Of a stretch of 64,000 nucleotides of DNA, positions 51,977-60,968 are shown piece by piece (the first letter of the stretch is position 1; the number at the start of each line of letters is the position of its first letter). The stretch comes from Anoxybacteroides tepidamans. Lineage in GTDB: Bacteria; Bacillota; Bacilli; Bacillales; Anoxybacillaceae. Location: positions 1 through 64,000 of the forward strand of contig NZ_JACHEP010000008.1 of the NCBI RefSeq assembly GCF_014201465.1, written 5' to 3'. A program made the translations under genes and the position numbers. The notes under the pieces are model-generated. The model was not told the DNA's origin and made no database searches. It worked only from the letters and a program-made list of their open reading frames with translations.

Positions 51977-52322
51977 AATAAAACGGCATAATAAACAATT
52001 TAATGATGATCGACACAATCCCAATGCCGATCGCCCAGGCGCCTAGCGTTTCCGCCCCACGCCGGCGCGCGATAAATCCGACAATAATCCCTGCTGCTCC
52101 TAAAAGAATCGGCATCATAAACAGGGAAAGAATCGAAAGGACAAGCGCTGTCCAACCCCATCCGCTTCCGTTCGCCCCTTCTCTTTCATCCTTTTCATCG
52201 TAGCGACGAACCGGTTCAGCAACTTCCGCAGATGTTTCTTCCATAAAATCAGACTCTCGGTCCACTTTTCCGACTGATTGCACGTAACTTTCGTTGTACG
52301 TGCGATTGCGATCATCGACCAT
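51972..52322 (-). CDS. yqfX: Membrane protein with DUF4190-like helices (YqfX-like)
   Basis: The 116-residue protein starts MVDDRNRTYNESYVQSVGKV (ATG behind CGAGGGAACAA), has an acidic N-terminal half and then two membrane helices (WTALVLSILSLFMMPILLGA; AWAIGIGIVSIIIKLFIMPF) with the intervening GFIARRRGAETLG typical of DUF4190. Position and length correspond to B. subtilis yqfX. Function unknown. Confidence 0.8.
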   Translation of the reverse strand: MVDDRNRTYNESYVQSVGKVDRESDFMEETSAEVAEPVRRYDEKDEREGANGSGWGWTALVLSILSLFMMPILLGAAGIIVGFIARRRGAETLGAWAIGIGIVSIIIKLFIMPFYY

Positions 52323-52459
52323 GTTGTTCCCTCGCTTTCCTAAAGTAAGGAGCATTATTAGTATGGTTCAGCGGTCAAAAAATATCAATGCGAATGTTTT
52401 CATCAGAAGGAAAAATGCGCGTAATATGTTACAATATAGTTCGGAAAGGAGTGCTTCAA

Positions 52460-53029
52460 TTGGCAACAAAAAAACGGCTCGGCATCGACATCGATGGAAC
52501 GATCACTTGTCCAAGTACCTTTATTCCTTATTTGAACCGGTCATTTCAAAAAGAATTGACGCTTGCGGACATTACGCAATACAATTTAGCACCGCTGTAT
52601 GATACAACAGAGGAAGAAATCGACCGCTGGATGGAACAATATGAAGGAATGGTTTATGCAGAGGCGCCGCTCGCCCAAAACGCTCTCGAAGTGATCAACA
52701 GCTGGAAAAACAAATACGAATTGTTTTACATTAGCGCCCGCGGGAAACATTTATACGACATTACCGAACGGTGGTTTAAAAAGCATGGCGTGCATTATCA
52801 TCACATTGAATTAATCGGCTCGCACGACAAAATTGAAGCGGTGAAAACATACGACATCGCCGCTTTTTTCGAGGACAAATACGACAACGCTTGCGACATC
52901 GGAGAGCAGTGCAACATCCCTGTCATTTTGTTTGACACGCCATACAACCAAGGTCCTCTTCCGAAACAAGTCATTCGCGTCAAAACGTGGCTGGAAGCAA
53001 AAAAGCATATTGACGAACTGCTACGCTAA
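52460..53029 (+). CDS. yqfW: HAD-type 5'-nucleotidase family protein (YqfW-like)
   Basis: The 189-residue protein begins MATKKRLGIDIDGTITCPST, carrying the HAD nucleophile and acid Asp pair in DIDGT. Motif II is in FYISARGKHLYDITERWFKK, and motif III/IV is FFEDKYDNACDIGEQ. It belongs to the NT5C/YqfW group of putative nucleotidases; the substrate is unknown. The start is TTG, chosen because GGAAAGGAG is well placed and the protein aligns from there. Convergent with zur. Confidence 0.85.
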   Translation: MATKKRLGIDIDGTITCPSTFIPYLNRSFQKELTLADITQYNLAPLYDTTEEEIDRWMEQYEGMVYAEAPLAQNALEVINSWKNKYELFYISARGKHLYDITERWFKKHGVHYHHIELIGSHDKIEAVKTYDIAAFFEDKYDNACDIGEQCNIPVILFDTPYNQGPLPKQVIRVKTWLEAKKHIDELLR

Positions 53030-53033
53030 ACAG

Positions 53034-53067
53034 AAAGGGATATCTCTTCGCTACGAGATATCCCTTT
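53034..53067. terminator. Bidirectional terminator between yqfW and zur
   Basis: AAAGGGATATCTC and GAGATATCCCTTT pair perfectly over 13 bp with an eight-base loop. The second arm lies within the last codons of zur. Confidence 0.8.
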
Positions 53068-53473
53068 GGCATTCCGGACATTTTCCGTATATTTCAAATT
53101 TATGATCCGATACTTCATACCCTTGTAAATGTTCTTGTAGCTCGCTCATCGGGCAAGCCGCAATTTCTTTCGTTTTTCCGCATTCCATGCAAATAAAATG
53201 ATGATGATGGTGGGCGGTGCTGCATGTAAACCGAAAATGTTTTTCCCCAGATAGTTCTGTCATTTCTAAAATCCCAAGTTCCACAAACAACGACAAATTG
53301 CGGTAAATCGTATCAAAGCTTAAACCCGGATAGTCGTCTTTTAACGCATCTAACACATCTTTAGCCGTTAAATATTTATTGGTGTTTGCAAATAAATGCA
53401 ACATATCTTCCCGCTTTCCCGTATGCTTAAACCCCTGTTCTTTCATTAACTGAATGGCTTGTGCGACATTCAT
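53051..53473 (-). CDS. zur: Fur-family zinc uptake regulator Zur
   Basis: The 140-residue repressor starts [20 protein letters not shown], with the winged helix in residues 1-85 ([20 protein letters not shown]). Metal sites include the His-rich [20 protein letters not shown] and the C-terminal CPECQRDIS, giving the two CxxC pairs of the structural zinc. Zinc-bound Zur represses zinc uptake. It follows znuB with a five-base gap and probably controls its own operon through the operator upstream of znuC. B. subtilis equivalent: yqfV/zur. Confidence 0.93.
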   Translation of the reverse strand: MNVAQAIQLMKEQGFKHTGKREDMLHLFANTNKYLTAKDVLDALKDDYPGLSFDTIYRNLSLFVELGILEMTELSGEKHFRFTCSTAHHHHHFICMECGKTKEIAACPMSELQEHLQGYEVSDHKFEIYGKCPECQRDIS

Positions 53474-53478
53474 CTTCC

Positions 53479-54312
53479 TTATCTCCTTCTCCACTTTTTC
53501 CACAAAATAGCGATAAGTAAAATGAACACAGAAAGCATGACGATCGTTCCGCCCGGCGCCAAATCTAACTCATATGACATAAACAGTCCGGCAATGACCG
53601 CCAACTCCCCGAGCAAAACGGAATAAACAATCGCCTGTTTAAATCCCTTCCCGATGCGAATGCTGGCAGCAACCGGCAATGTCATGAGCGACGATACAAG
53701 CAAAATGCCAACAATGCGCATCGAGGCTGCGATCACTAACGCTACTAAAACGATAAACACAAAATGAATCGCTTTCGCCCGAATGCCAGAAGCAACCGCA
53801 TACTCTTCATCAAACGAAAGAAGGAACAATTCTTTGTACAATAAGCCAAGCGCCACAACAACCGTGCACGCAATGCCGAAAATCACCCATACATCCTGCC
53901 GGCTGACAGCACTCACGCTGCCAAACAAATACGAAAACAAATCCGTATTAAACCCGTCCGCCAGTGAAATGAAAATCACGCTTAACCCGATTCCGCCCGA
54001 CAAAATAATCGGAATCGCCAGCTCTTGATAATGCTTATATACGCCGCGCAATTTTTCAATAAATAGCGAACCGGCTACGGAAAAGCCCATCCCCATATAA
54101 AGCGGATTCCAGCCGGCAAACGTCCCGATCTTCTTTTCAAGCAGCAAACTCGCCGCAATCCCGGCAAGCGTCACATGGCTCAGCGCATCGGCAATAAGCG
54201 ACAAACGGCGAACAACAATAAACACACCTAATAAAGGCGCTACGAATCCAATCAACACACCTGCGAAAAACGCATTTCGCAAAAACTCGTAATGAAACAT
54301 GGCTTCAATCAT
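53479..54312 (-). CDS. znuB: Zinc ABC transporter permease (ZnuB/AdcB type)
   Basis: The 277-residue ABC-3 family permease has about eight membrane helices ([20 protein letters not shown] carries the conserved cytoplasmic SLxxDALSH motif of metal permeases; [20 protein letters not shown] is the membrane segment with the family R-I-V-G motif). GGGGGTACTTTGTG precedes the ATG. Located between znuC and zur, so zinc is the likely substrate. The solute-binding protein gene (znuA) is not in this window. Confidence 0.92.
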   Translation of the reverse strand: MIEAMFHYEFLRNAFFAGVLIGFVAPLLGVFIVVRRLSLIADALSHVTLAGIAASLLLEKKIGTFAGWNPLYMGMGFSVAGSLFIEKLRGVYKHYQELAIPIILSGGIGLSVIFISLADGFNTDLFSYLFGSVSAVSRQDVWVIFGIACTVVVALGLLYKELFLLSFDEEYAVASGIRAKAIHFVFIVLVALVIAASMRIVGILLVSSLMTLPVAASIRIGKGFKQAIVYSVLLGELAVIAGLFMSYELDLAPGGTIVMLSVFILLIAILWKKWRRR

Positions 54313-54327
54313 CACAAAGTACCCCCG

Positions 54328-55083
54328 TCAATGCTGGTGGGAAAGCACATGAAGATGATGACCATAAAATTTTGACAAATCATGATCTTTCAACTGCGCA
54401 AATTCATCTGCTTTCCCATGAAAATATAAATGCTTGTTTAAGCACGCCACATGTGTCACTTTTTCCGTAATCGTTCCGATATCGTGTGTCACTAATAGAA
54501 GCGTAATACCAAGACGGTTTAATTCATCGAGCATATTGTAAAAATTTTGCACATGATGAACGTCGACGCCAACAGTTGGCTCATCTAAAATCAACAGCTC
54601 CGGCTTGCTCACAATCGCCCGAGCAATAAACACGCGCTGCTGCTGTCCGCCTGACAATTCTCCAATGTTTTGCTGACGAAACTCGCCCATTCCAACTGCA
54701 TCAATTGCCTCCATTACCGCCTGCTTTTCTTTGCTCGTCAAAAAGCGAAACAATCCGAGTTTAGCGGTTAATCCGCTAGCGACAACTTCATACACGGTCG
54801 CTGGAAATCCCGTATTAAAACTGTTCGCTTTTTGTGACACAAAGCCGACGCGGTGCCACTCTTTAAACTCCGAAATCGGGGTACCAAATAAATAAATGTT
54901 GCCTTGCTGCGGCTTTAATAAACCTAGTATGCATTTTAACAGCGTCGATTTTCCTGAGCCGTTCGGACCGACTAGCCCGACAAACGCCCCCTTCGGCACA
55001 GAAAACGTCACATCTTCCAGCACATTTTCTTTTTCGTAACGGAACGACACATGTTCCACCTTTAATACTTCTTCCGTTTTCAT
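54328..55083 (-). CDS. znuC: Zinc ABC transporter ATP-binding protein (ZnuC/AdcC type)
   Basis: The 251-residue ATPase has Walker A GPNGSGKSTLLKCILGLLKP (about 38-57), Q-loop GFVSQKANSFN, signature [20 protein letters not shown] (about 143-162), Walker B LLILDEPTVGVD and the switch His in LLVTHDIGTI. The C-terminus is His-rich (YGHHLHVLSHQH), a common feature of zinc transport ATPases. AGGTGGGGACACG precedes the ATG. First gene of znuC-znuB-zur. Confidence 0.93.
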   Translation of the reverse strand: MKTEEVLKVEHVSFRYEKENVLEDVTFSVPKGAFVGLVGPNGSGKSTLLKCILGLLKPQQGNIYLFGTPISEFKEWHRVGFVSQKANSFNTGFPATVYEVVASGLTAKLGLFRFLTSKEKQAVMEAIDAVGMGEFRQQNIGELSGGQQQRVFIARAIVSKPELLILDEPTVGVDVHHVQNFYNMLDELNRLGITLLLVTHDIGTITEKVTHVACLNKHLYFHGKADEFAQLKDHDLSKFYGHHLHVLSHQH

Positions 55084-55106
55084 CGTGTCCCCACCTAGTA
55101 TAATTC

Positions 55107-55128
55107 AAATTAAGAATGATTACGATTT
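55107..55128 (-). promoter_or_regulatory. Zur-type operator upstream of znuC
   Basis: On the minus strand the site reads AAATCGTAATCATTCTTAAT plus TT. Its left half is identical to the Bacillus Zur box half-site (AAATCGTAATNATT), and the right half is degenerate. It lies about 25 bases before the znuC start, over the probable promoter. Zinc-dependent autorepression of znuC-znuB-zur follows as an inference. Confidence 0.8.
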
Positions 55129-55178
55129 AGCTACGAATGTAGTATAACGGAAAGATTCCGATTTGTAAACGAGCGAGC

Positions 55179-56060
55179 TCAGTGAATCGCTGATTTAAAT
55201 TTTGCTCCTCTTACTTCATGCGTATTCATAACCGTAATAAACGCATTCGGGTCCTTCTCGTATACGATCGCTTTTAGCTTCGTCAATTCAAGGCGGGTGA
55301 CAACGGCATAAATCACTTCCTTTTGCGCGTCCGTGTAGCCGCCTTTTCCCATCAATTTCGTCGTGCCGCGCCCAAGACGATGCAAAATCGCATCCGATAT
55401 ATCTTCGTATTGATCAGAAACGATAATAACCGCTTTCGTTTCATCTAATCCTTCAATGACCGTATCAATCGTTTTAAACGCAATGTAGTACGTCATCACC
55501 GAATACATCGCTTGTTCTAATCCGAACACAAATGCGGCCCAGCTGAAAATAAAAATATTCATAAACATGACAAACTCGCCGACGGAAAACGGCAGTTTTT
55601 TCGTTAACAAAATCCCTAAAATTTCCGTCCCGTCTAACGAACCACCATGGCGGATCACAAGCCCGACGCCCACTCCTAAAGTAAGGCCGCCAAAAACGGT
55701 TGCTAAAATCGGCTCATTCGTCAGCGGCGCTAAACGGTGCAACGCCCGCTCCACAACTGCTAAGCAAACAATGCCGAAAATAGACGAGAACATAAACGTC
55801 TTTCCGATTTGCTTATAGCCGTAATACATAAACGGTGCGTTCAACAGCACAACAAGCGTCGCAAAATTGAGAAACGACCATTTTTCCGGCAAAACGTAGT
55901 CTAAAATGAGCGAAATCCCGATGATTCCCCCATCAATAATTTGATTTGGCACTAAAAACCGCTCGATCGACAGTGCCGCCAAAGAAGCTCCGACTAAAAT
56001 CAACAACAGGCGGTACATAGCATGCGCAGCACTTTCTTTTTTATGCTGTTTCTGGATCAA
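55179..56060 (-). CDS. yqfU: YitT/DUF2179 family membrane protein (YqfU-like)
   Basis: The 293-residue protein has five to six membrane helices in residues 15-195 ([20 protein letters not shown], then [15 protein letters not shown]), which form the YitT domain, and a C-terminal cytoplasmic DUF2179 domain (about 205-290, with [20 protein letters not shown] and HEVRGAKF). The family is large in Bacillaceae and its transport role is unproven. It is divergent from yqfT as in B. subtilis. Confidence 0.88.
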   Translation of the reverse strand: MIQKQHKKESAAHAMYRLLLILVGASLAALSIERFLVPNQIIDGGIIGISLILDYVLPEKWSFLNFATLVVLLNAPFMYYGYKQIGKTFMFSSIFGIVCLAVVERALHRLAPLTNEPILATVFGGLTLGVGVGLVIRHGGSLDGTEILGILLTKKLPFSVGEFVMFMNIFIFSWAAFVFGLEQAMYSVMTYYIAFKTIDTVIEGLDETKAVIIVSDQYEDISDAILHRLGRGTTKLMGKGGYTDAQKEVIYAVVTRLELTKLKAIVYEKDPNAFITVMNTHEVRGAKFKSAIH

Positions 56061-56144
56061 TCTAACTCCCCCTTTTTCTTTTTATTATAACACGTTTTGC
56101 GCCTATGTTTCATACGATACCCATATACAGAGGAGGCGATGAAT

Positions 56145-56405
56145 ATGAATCTTTATCAACAGCTTATTAATCAAAAAATTAAAACGATTACCCCTGAAGA
56201 ACTTGTATCATACAGCCGTGATTACGGCATTTCATTAACGGTCGAGGAAGCGAAAAAAATCATTCATATCGCCCGGACCAATAAAATTAACATCTTTGAT
56301 CCGCAAGAGCGGGCAAAATGGGTACGGGAATTGGCCAAGATTACGTCACCGCAAACTGCCAAACAGGCCAATGAGCTGTTTTTAAAATTTATGAACAAAA
56401 AATAA
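56145..56405 (+). CDS. yqfT: DUF2624 protein (YqfT-like)
   Basis: The 86-residue product begins MNLYQQLINQKIKTITPEEL and is helical, ending AKQANELFLKFMNKK. The second of two nearby ATG codons is preferred because AGGAGG lies eight bases before it. The stop codon is the first part of the terminator stem that was duplicated by the IS insertion, and the last eight codons also encode, antisense, the end of the transposase frame. Confidence 0.85.
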   Translation: MNLYQQLINQKIKTITPEELVSYSRDYGISLTVEEAKKIIHIARTNKINIFDPQERAKWVRELAKITSPQTAKQANELFLKFMNKK

Positions 56406-57293
56406 GCGATCTCTCAAGGGAGATCGCTTCAGACTGTTGACAAAATGGGTTACAGACGAATGTCTGTAACCCATTTTGTTCCATAAAAGAGTTGGATTTC
56501 TAAAAAAAACAGAGAGAATAAGTGACCATATGAATGAAAAGGAAGGACGGTGCTTCGTCTTCCATAGGTAATTCGCCAGTTTTTTCAAATTCATGGCAGC
56601 ACAAACAAGCATCGCCTGCGCCTGATTTCTTTCCAATCCTCGGTAATTCGTCCAACGCAGACCATGCTTCTCTTTTAAATCGGCAAAATCCCGTTCAATC
56701 GTTTCTTTTCGGAGGGCATAGAGTTCGCGATACTCCGGAACATATCGCAAATGTTCGGCTTCTTCATAGTAGTCCTGCCATACATGACGCGTGACGACTT
56801 TCGTGTGATTCTTGCTTTCTGTACACTGACGAAGATACGGACAGCTTCGGCATACCGATGGGTCGGATTTATATTCCCGATATCCTTCTCGATTTGTGGT
56901 AGAGTAAGATAAGACTTGATCATTCGGACATAGATAACAGTCAAAATATTCGTCGTACACAAAATCAGATTTCCGAAAGAACCCCTCTTTTGTTTTTGGG
57001 CGAGTGTACGGCCAAATGAGCTTGACGTTTTGGTCCAGTAAATACTTGGCGATAGCCGGAGTTTTATATCCTGCATCTGCGCACAAGGCTTCCGGACATT
57101 CTTTGATTTCCTGTTTCACTCGTTTGAACAGTTCAAAAAACGCCTGACTATCGTGAATATTTGCCGCCGTCACATAAGGATATAACACCCATCCGTGGCG
57201 GTCACAAGCCGTGTGGTACGAATAAGCAAACACTCGCTCCCGTTCATTTTTCACAAACAGCCCACTGTCCGGATCCGTTTTGCTTACTTTCAC
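56382..57293 (-). CDS. IS1182-like transposase, C-terminal part (other frame)
   Basis: The frame holds KTDPDSGLFVKNERERVF and the second and third catalytic acidic residues (Asp in CADAGYKT, Glu in ETIERDFADLKEKHGL), followed by the family tail LERNQAQAMLVCAAMNLKKL. It lacks its own stop: the last 15 residues and the stop are encoded by the duplicated target and the 3' end of yqfT. Its GTG start is nominal; it is probably expressed only as a fusion with the upstream frame by slippage at the A run, or not at all. Confidence 0.85.
   Translation of the reverse strand: MKVSKTDPDSGLFVKNERERVFAYSYHTACDRHGWVLYPYVTAANIHDSQAFFELFKRVKQEIKECPEALCADAGYKTPAIAKYLLDQNVKLIWPYTRPKTKEGFFRKSDFVYDEYFDCYLCPNDQVLSYSTTNREGYREYKSDPSVCRSCPYLRQCTESKNHTKVVTRHVWQDYYEEAEHLRYVPEYRELYALRKETIERDFADLKEKHGLRWTNYRGLERNQAQAMLVCAAMNLKKLANYLWKTKHRPSFSFIWSLILSVFFRNPTLLWNKMGYRHSSVTHFVNSLKRSPLRDRLFFVHKF
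56404..56429. terminator. Original yqfT/nfo terminator, left copy of the IS target duplication
   Basis: The 26-base stem-loop has arms AAGCGATCTC and GAGATCGCTT with a six-base loop. An identical copy flanks the IS on the other side (57980-58005). Before insertion one copy would have served as terminator for both yqfT and nfo, whose stop codons lie in its outer bases. Confidence 0.9.
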
Positions 57294-57979
57294 TTCTCGT
57301 TTTTTTTTTTCGTTTCCGGTGGCAATGGAGACTTTCCATGAGCGATGCGATCCTGTTCGATTTCTTTTTCGAGTTCTTGTTGGTAAGCTTTCGCTTCTAC
57401 TTCTGCCATTTCTGTTGTAAACTTCTTTTTATTAGCACTTGCCTTGACATGAGTCGAGTCCACGTACACCACACTTGGATCGACCAATCCGTGTTGAAAG
57501 GCTTCGTCTAAGATTCGTGAAAAAATCTGATGGAACACATCCGTTCCGGCAAAACGACGCGCATAGTTTTTACTCGGTGTCGAGTGATGAGGGACGGGAT
57601 CATGAAGGCTAAGCCCCAAAAACCAACGGTAGGCCACGTTGGTTCGGATTTGTTCGACCGTTTCACGCATCGAGCGGATTCCAAATACATACCGAATCAA
57701 ATACATTTTAAACAGCATCACCGGATCAATGCTCGGACGTCCATGATCAGGAGAATAGAGATCTTTTACGATGTCGTAAATAAAGGAAAAATCAATGGCT
57801 GCATCTAGCTTTCTCACCAAGTGATCCTCTGGGACAAGATCATCCAGTTTTACCGTCGTTTCTGTATAGCGCCCTTCTTCTTGGCGTGGACGAAGCATCG
57901 TTCTTTTCCCTCCGTTCTTCCTCTGTACTACTGTACTACCCTCATAATAAAACAGCTTGTCGACTTTGTCGACAAGCTG
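56430..57979 (-). mobile_element. IS1182-like insertion sequence, 1550 bp, with 26-bp target duplication
   Basis: The ends are imperfect inverted repeats: CAGACTGTTGACAAAATGGG at the left and CAGCTTGTCGACAAAGTCGA read inward from the right. Each end also carries a hairpin: a 17-bp stem at the left (AAAATGGGTTACAGAC / GTCTGTAACCCATTTT core) and a 12-bp palindrome at the right (CAGCTTGTCGAC / GTCGACAAGCTG). It is flanked by perfect 26-bp copies of a terminator stem-loop. Target specificity for such hairpins is in line with what I recall of IS1182 relatives. Confidence 0.93.
57290..57898 (-). CDS. IS1182-like transposase, N-terminal part, ending at an A11 slippage-type run
   Basis: The 202-residue frame begins MLRPRQEEGRYTETTVKLDD (site GGAGGGAAAAGAACG) and contains the DUF772-like N-terminal domain (DHGRPSIDPVMLFKMYLIRY) and the first catalytic Asp in VVYVDSTHVKASANKKK. 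It ends PPETKKKNEK directly after eleven consecutive A. A shift of -1, or one extra A in the transcript, would join it to the downstream frame and give KKKKREVKVSKTDPDSG, the usual family sequence. It may therefore be either a decayed gene or a natural slippage arrangement. Confidence 0.85.
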   Translation of the reverse strand: MLRPRQEEGRYTETTVKLDDLVPEDHLVRKLDAAIDFSFIYDIVKDLYSPDHGRPSIDPVMLFKMYLIRYVFGIRSMRETVEQIRTNVAYRWFLGLSLHDPVPHHSTPSKNYARRFAGTDVFHQIFSRILDEAFQHGLVDPSVVYVDSTHVKASANKKKFTTEMAEVEAKAYQQELEKEIEQDRIAHGKSPLPPETKKKNEK

Positions 57980-58005
57980 AAGCGATCTCTCAAGGGAGAT
58001 CGCTT
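57980..58005. terminator. Terminator, right copy of the IS target duplication
   Basis: Identical to the 26 bases at 56404-56429 and overlapping the nfo stop codon. It remains as the terminator of nfo on the minus strand. Confidence 0.9.
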
Positions 58006-58897
58006 ATGATTGCACGATTTTCGCTAAAACATCTTCGTCAAACGTTTGCGCACGCAGCATCGCAATTTCAAAGCGGTACGGCGGCTTTTTATTGTTTTTA
58101 TCTTCGCCGACGTACGGCGTTTCTAAAATTTTCGGAATGTCAGCGAGGCTCGGATGATGAACGATATAATTGAGCGCTTGAAATCCAATATGGCCGAAAC
58201 CGATGTTTTCATGGCGGTCTTTCCGGCTGCCACGCGGATTTTTACTGTCGTTAATATGAAGCACTTTTAACCGCTCCAAACCAATTACTTTATCAAATTC
58301 CTCTAATACCCCGTCAAAATCGTCGATGATATTATAGCCAGCATCGTGAACGTGACACGTATCAAAGCAAACCGATAATTTGTCGTTATGCACAACACCA
58401 TCAATGATTTTTGCCAGCTCTTCAAAGCGGCTGCCGCATTCCGATCCTTTCCCGGCCATCGTTTCCAAGGCGATTTGCACGTTTTGTTCACGCGTGATGA
58501 CCTCGTTTAATCCCTCGATAATTTTTGCAAGCCCCGCTTCCACTCCTGCCCCGACATGCGCACCGGGATGAAGGACGATTTGCTTTGCGCCGATCGCAGT
58601 TGTCCGCTCAATTTCTGCACGCAAAAAATCGACGCCGAGCTGAAACGTATCTGCATTGACCGTATTTCCAATGTTGATAATATAAGGAGCGTGCACGACA
58701 ATTTCTTCAATGCCGTGTTCTTTCATATGTGCAAGCCCCGCTTCGATGTTGAGCTCTTCAATCTTTTTTCGCTTCGTGTTTTGCGGGGCGCCCGTATAAA
58801 TCATAAACGTATTCGCTCCGTAAGAAACTGCTTCTTCACTGGCAGCGAGCAGCATTTTTTTGCCGCTCATCGATACGTGTGAACCAATTTTTAACAT
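58004..58897 (-). CDS. nfo: Endonuclease IV (AP endonuclease)
   Basis: The 297-residue enzyme cleaves DNA at abasic sites during base-excision repair. It starts [20 protein letters not shown] and shows the zinc-site motifs [53 protein letters not shown] and [20 protein letters not shown] (all nine ligands fall within these blocks). The second ATG behind GGGGGAG is used. Equivalent of B. subtilis nfo (yqfS), also found in spores. Confidence 0.95.
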   Translation of the reverse strand: MLKIGSHVSMSGKKMLLAASEEAVSYGANTFMIYTGAPQNTKRKKIEELNIEAGLAHMKEHGIEEIVVHAPYIINIGNTVNADTFQLGVDFLRAEIERTTAIGAKQIVLHPGAHVGAGVEAGLAKIIEGLNEVITREQNVQIALETMAGKGSECGSRFEELAKIIDGVVHNDKLSVCFDTCHVHDAGYNIIDDFDGVLEEFDKVIGLERLKVLHINDSKNPRGSRKDRHENIGFGHIGFQALNYIVHHPSLADIPKILETPYVGEDKNNKKPPYRFEIAMLRAQTFDEDVLAKIVQS

Positions 58898-58927
58898 CTC
58901 CATCTCCCCCTTCTTTTCAATGCCGCC

Positions 58928-60238
58928 TTATTTTTTCTTTAAGCGGCGGAGCCGTTTTTTCTGTTTCTCGATTTGTTCTTGCAGTTTTTTCTTATATCCC
59001 GGTTTCACTTGCTTCGGTTTTTTCAGCGCTCTTTTCATAAGCGGCTCTAGCTCGTCTTCTTGTTTTGCCCGCTTGCTCCGCTCGTTCCATGGCGCCAGTT
59101 CTTCCCACTCGCCGCGCACAAGATCGCGGTGCATAAACACAATTCCTTTTTTCTCGAGCTTTGTCAACATATCTTGGTCTGAAGGTTCATAAATCGTAGC
59201 CGCAATCCCCGTATAGCCGGCACGCGCTGTACGGCCGACGCGATGAACATAAAAGTCTAAATCGTGTGGCAATTCGTAGTTAATGACGTGGCTGACTCCT
59301 TCAATGTCGATGCCGCGAGCGGCTAAATCAGTGGCGACAATGTATTGGAACTCAAGATCACGAATTTGCTTCATCATTTTCTTTCGTTCTCGCGGCGTTA
59401 AATCGCCGTGCAAAATGCCAACTTTCAATCCTTTTTCGTTGAGCGCATCGGCCACTTCATCCGCCATTTTTTTCGTATTCGTAAATACGATCGCCAAATA
59501 CGGATTATATGCAACGAGCATATCGTACAATAATTTTATTTTATCACGATGGCGAAGCGGAACAAGCACATGCTCGATTTTCTCTGCCGCTACTTGTTTC
59601 GGCGCGACATGAACGTATTTCGGGTTCTCCATATACTTTTTCAAAAACGGTTTTAACTTCTCCGGAATCGTCGCCGAAAATACGAGCATTTGCAGTTCTT
59701 TCGGCATTTTGGCCGCAATTTGATCAACGTCAACAATAAACCCCATATCAAGCATTAAATCCGCTTCATCGACGACTAGCATCGCTGCCGTATGCACAAA
59801 CAACGCGTGCTCGCGGATTAAATCGTTCATTCTCCCCGGTGTTCCGATAACAATGTGCGGCTGTTTTTTTAATTTTTCAATCGCTTTTTGTTTGTCCGTT
59901 CCACCAACAAAACAGCGGGCCGTAATCGGTGCATCAGGCAAACAATGTTTTGTAATTTTTAACACTTCATGATAAATTTGCGTCGCCAGCTCCCGCGTCG
60001 GTGCGGTAATAACCGCTTGCACGTCTGCGCGGGACGGATCGATTTTTTCCATGATCGGCAATAAATACGCGTGCGTCTTCCCTGTTCCCGTTTGCGACTG
60101 CCCGATCACGCTTTCTCCGCGAAGAATGCTCGGAATAAGCCGCTCTTGAATTTCAGTCGGTTTATAAAACCCGAGCTGTTTAATCGCTTCTATAATAAAA
60201 GGCTGAAACGAAAACCGTTCAAACAACGTTTCTTTCAC
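58928..60238 (-). CDS. cshB: DEAD-box RNA helicase CshB
   Basis: The 436-residue helicase has all core motifs: Q motif LGFYKPTEIQERLIP, I GQSQTGTGKT, Ia PTRELA, Ib TPGRM, II VDEADLMLD, III SATIPE, IV IVFTNTKK, V ATDLAARGIDIEG and VI HRVGRTARAG. The C-terminal tail is very basic (KKPKQVKPGYKKKLQEQIEK). The start is GTG behind GGAGATGAG. The gene order nfo-cshB-yqfQ-ispH matches B. subtilis, where CshB aids RNA remodelling in the cold. Confidence 0.93.
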   Translation of the reverse strand: MKETLFERFSFQPFIIEAIKQLGFYKPTEIQERLIPSILRGESVIGQSQTGTGKTHAYLLPIMEKIDPSRADVQAVITAPTRELATQIYHEVLKITKHCLPDAPITARCFVGGTDKQKAIEKLKKQPHIVIGTPGRMNDLIREHALFVHTAAMLVVDEADLMLDMGFIVDVDQIAAKMPKELQMLVFSATIPEKLKPFLKKYMENPKYVHVAPKQVAAEKIEHVLVPLRHRDKIKLLYDMLVAYNPYLAIVFTNTKKMADEVADALNEKGLKVGILHGDLTPRERKKMMKQIRDLEFQYIVATDLAARGIDIEGVSHVINYELPHDLDFYVHRVGRTARAGYTGIAATIYEPSDQDMLTKLEKKGIVFMHRDLVRGEWEELAPWNERSKRAKQEDELEPLMKRALKKPKQVKPGYKKKLQEQIEKQKKRLRRLKKK

Positions 60239-60406
60239 GCTCTCATCTCCTTTCTTTGCTACGCCGCCAAAACACAAACCTAATTTATCATTATAGCTGA
60301 TTTTCGCTTCCTCCCGCAACAATAGGCACTTATCTAAATGAAAAACAATTTCCGTGATGTTCGCATACTGTATGATAGAAGCCAGTTTCTCGAAAGGAGG
60401 AAAAAG

Positions 60407-60895
60407 ATGATGAGACCCCCAATGTTCCCCCCGCCATCAGCGCGTTCGTTTCCGTTCGCCCGTCCGTTGTTTCCTACACATCCGTACACACAGGCAACAG
60501 GAGGCGGCTTTTTATCACGGCTGTTTGCAAGAGGGCCGGCAATGCCTTCGTCCCCTTTTGCAGCGCTAACGCCGATGCAAAATGCAGCCAGTAGCGCAAG
60601 CGCAACAGGTGGAGGAATTAGCGGCATGTTGACGAACGTGCAAAAAATGCTTGGCATTGCCCAAAACGTGATGCCGATGGTGCAACAATACGGACCATTC
60701 GTCAAAAATCTTCCAGCGATGATGAAAATATGGAAAGAGCTAAAAGCAACAGACGAAAACGAAAAACAAGAAGAAAAGAAGGAAGAAAAAAAAGAAAAGC
60801 AACCTTCTCAACGCGAATTGCCATCGGCGAAAGAAACAGCGAAAGAAAAACAGCCAACAGAACCGAAGCCGTCAGTCCCGAAACTGTATATTTAG
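60407..60895 (+). CDS. yqfQ: YqfQ/VrrA-like low-complexity protein
   Basis: The 162-residue product begins [20 protein letters not shown], Pro- and Gly-rich, continues with [20 protein letters not shown] and a Met-rich segment, and ends with a Lys/Glu-rich tail ([15 protein letters not shown]). The VrrA/YqfQ family in Bacillus is associated with the spore surface or coat; function is not established. AAAGGAGG lies six bases before the chosen ATG. The repetitive tail DNA is A-rich and could be variable in length. Confidence 0.8.
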   Translation: MMRPPMFPPPSARSFPFARPLFPTHPYTQATGGGFLSRLFARGPAMPSSPFAALTPMQNAASSASATGGGISGMLTNVQKMLGIAQNVMPMVQQYGPFVKNLPAMMKIWKELKATDENEKQEEKKEEKKEKQPSQRELPSAKETAKEKQPTEPKPSVPKLYI

Positions 60896-60968
60896 TTCTT
60901 CTTTGTATTCTTCCCACTTCTCCGATATAATGAAAAAGAGTTTCCAAAAGGCGGAGGAGGAACGGTAC

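Noticed and set aside
58928-60322. Upstream ATG giving a longer CshB
   Set aside because: The 28 extra codons read through the ribosome binding site of the GTG start and do not resemble helicase sequence.
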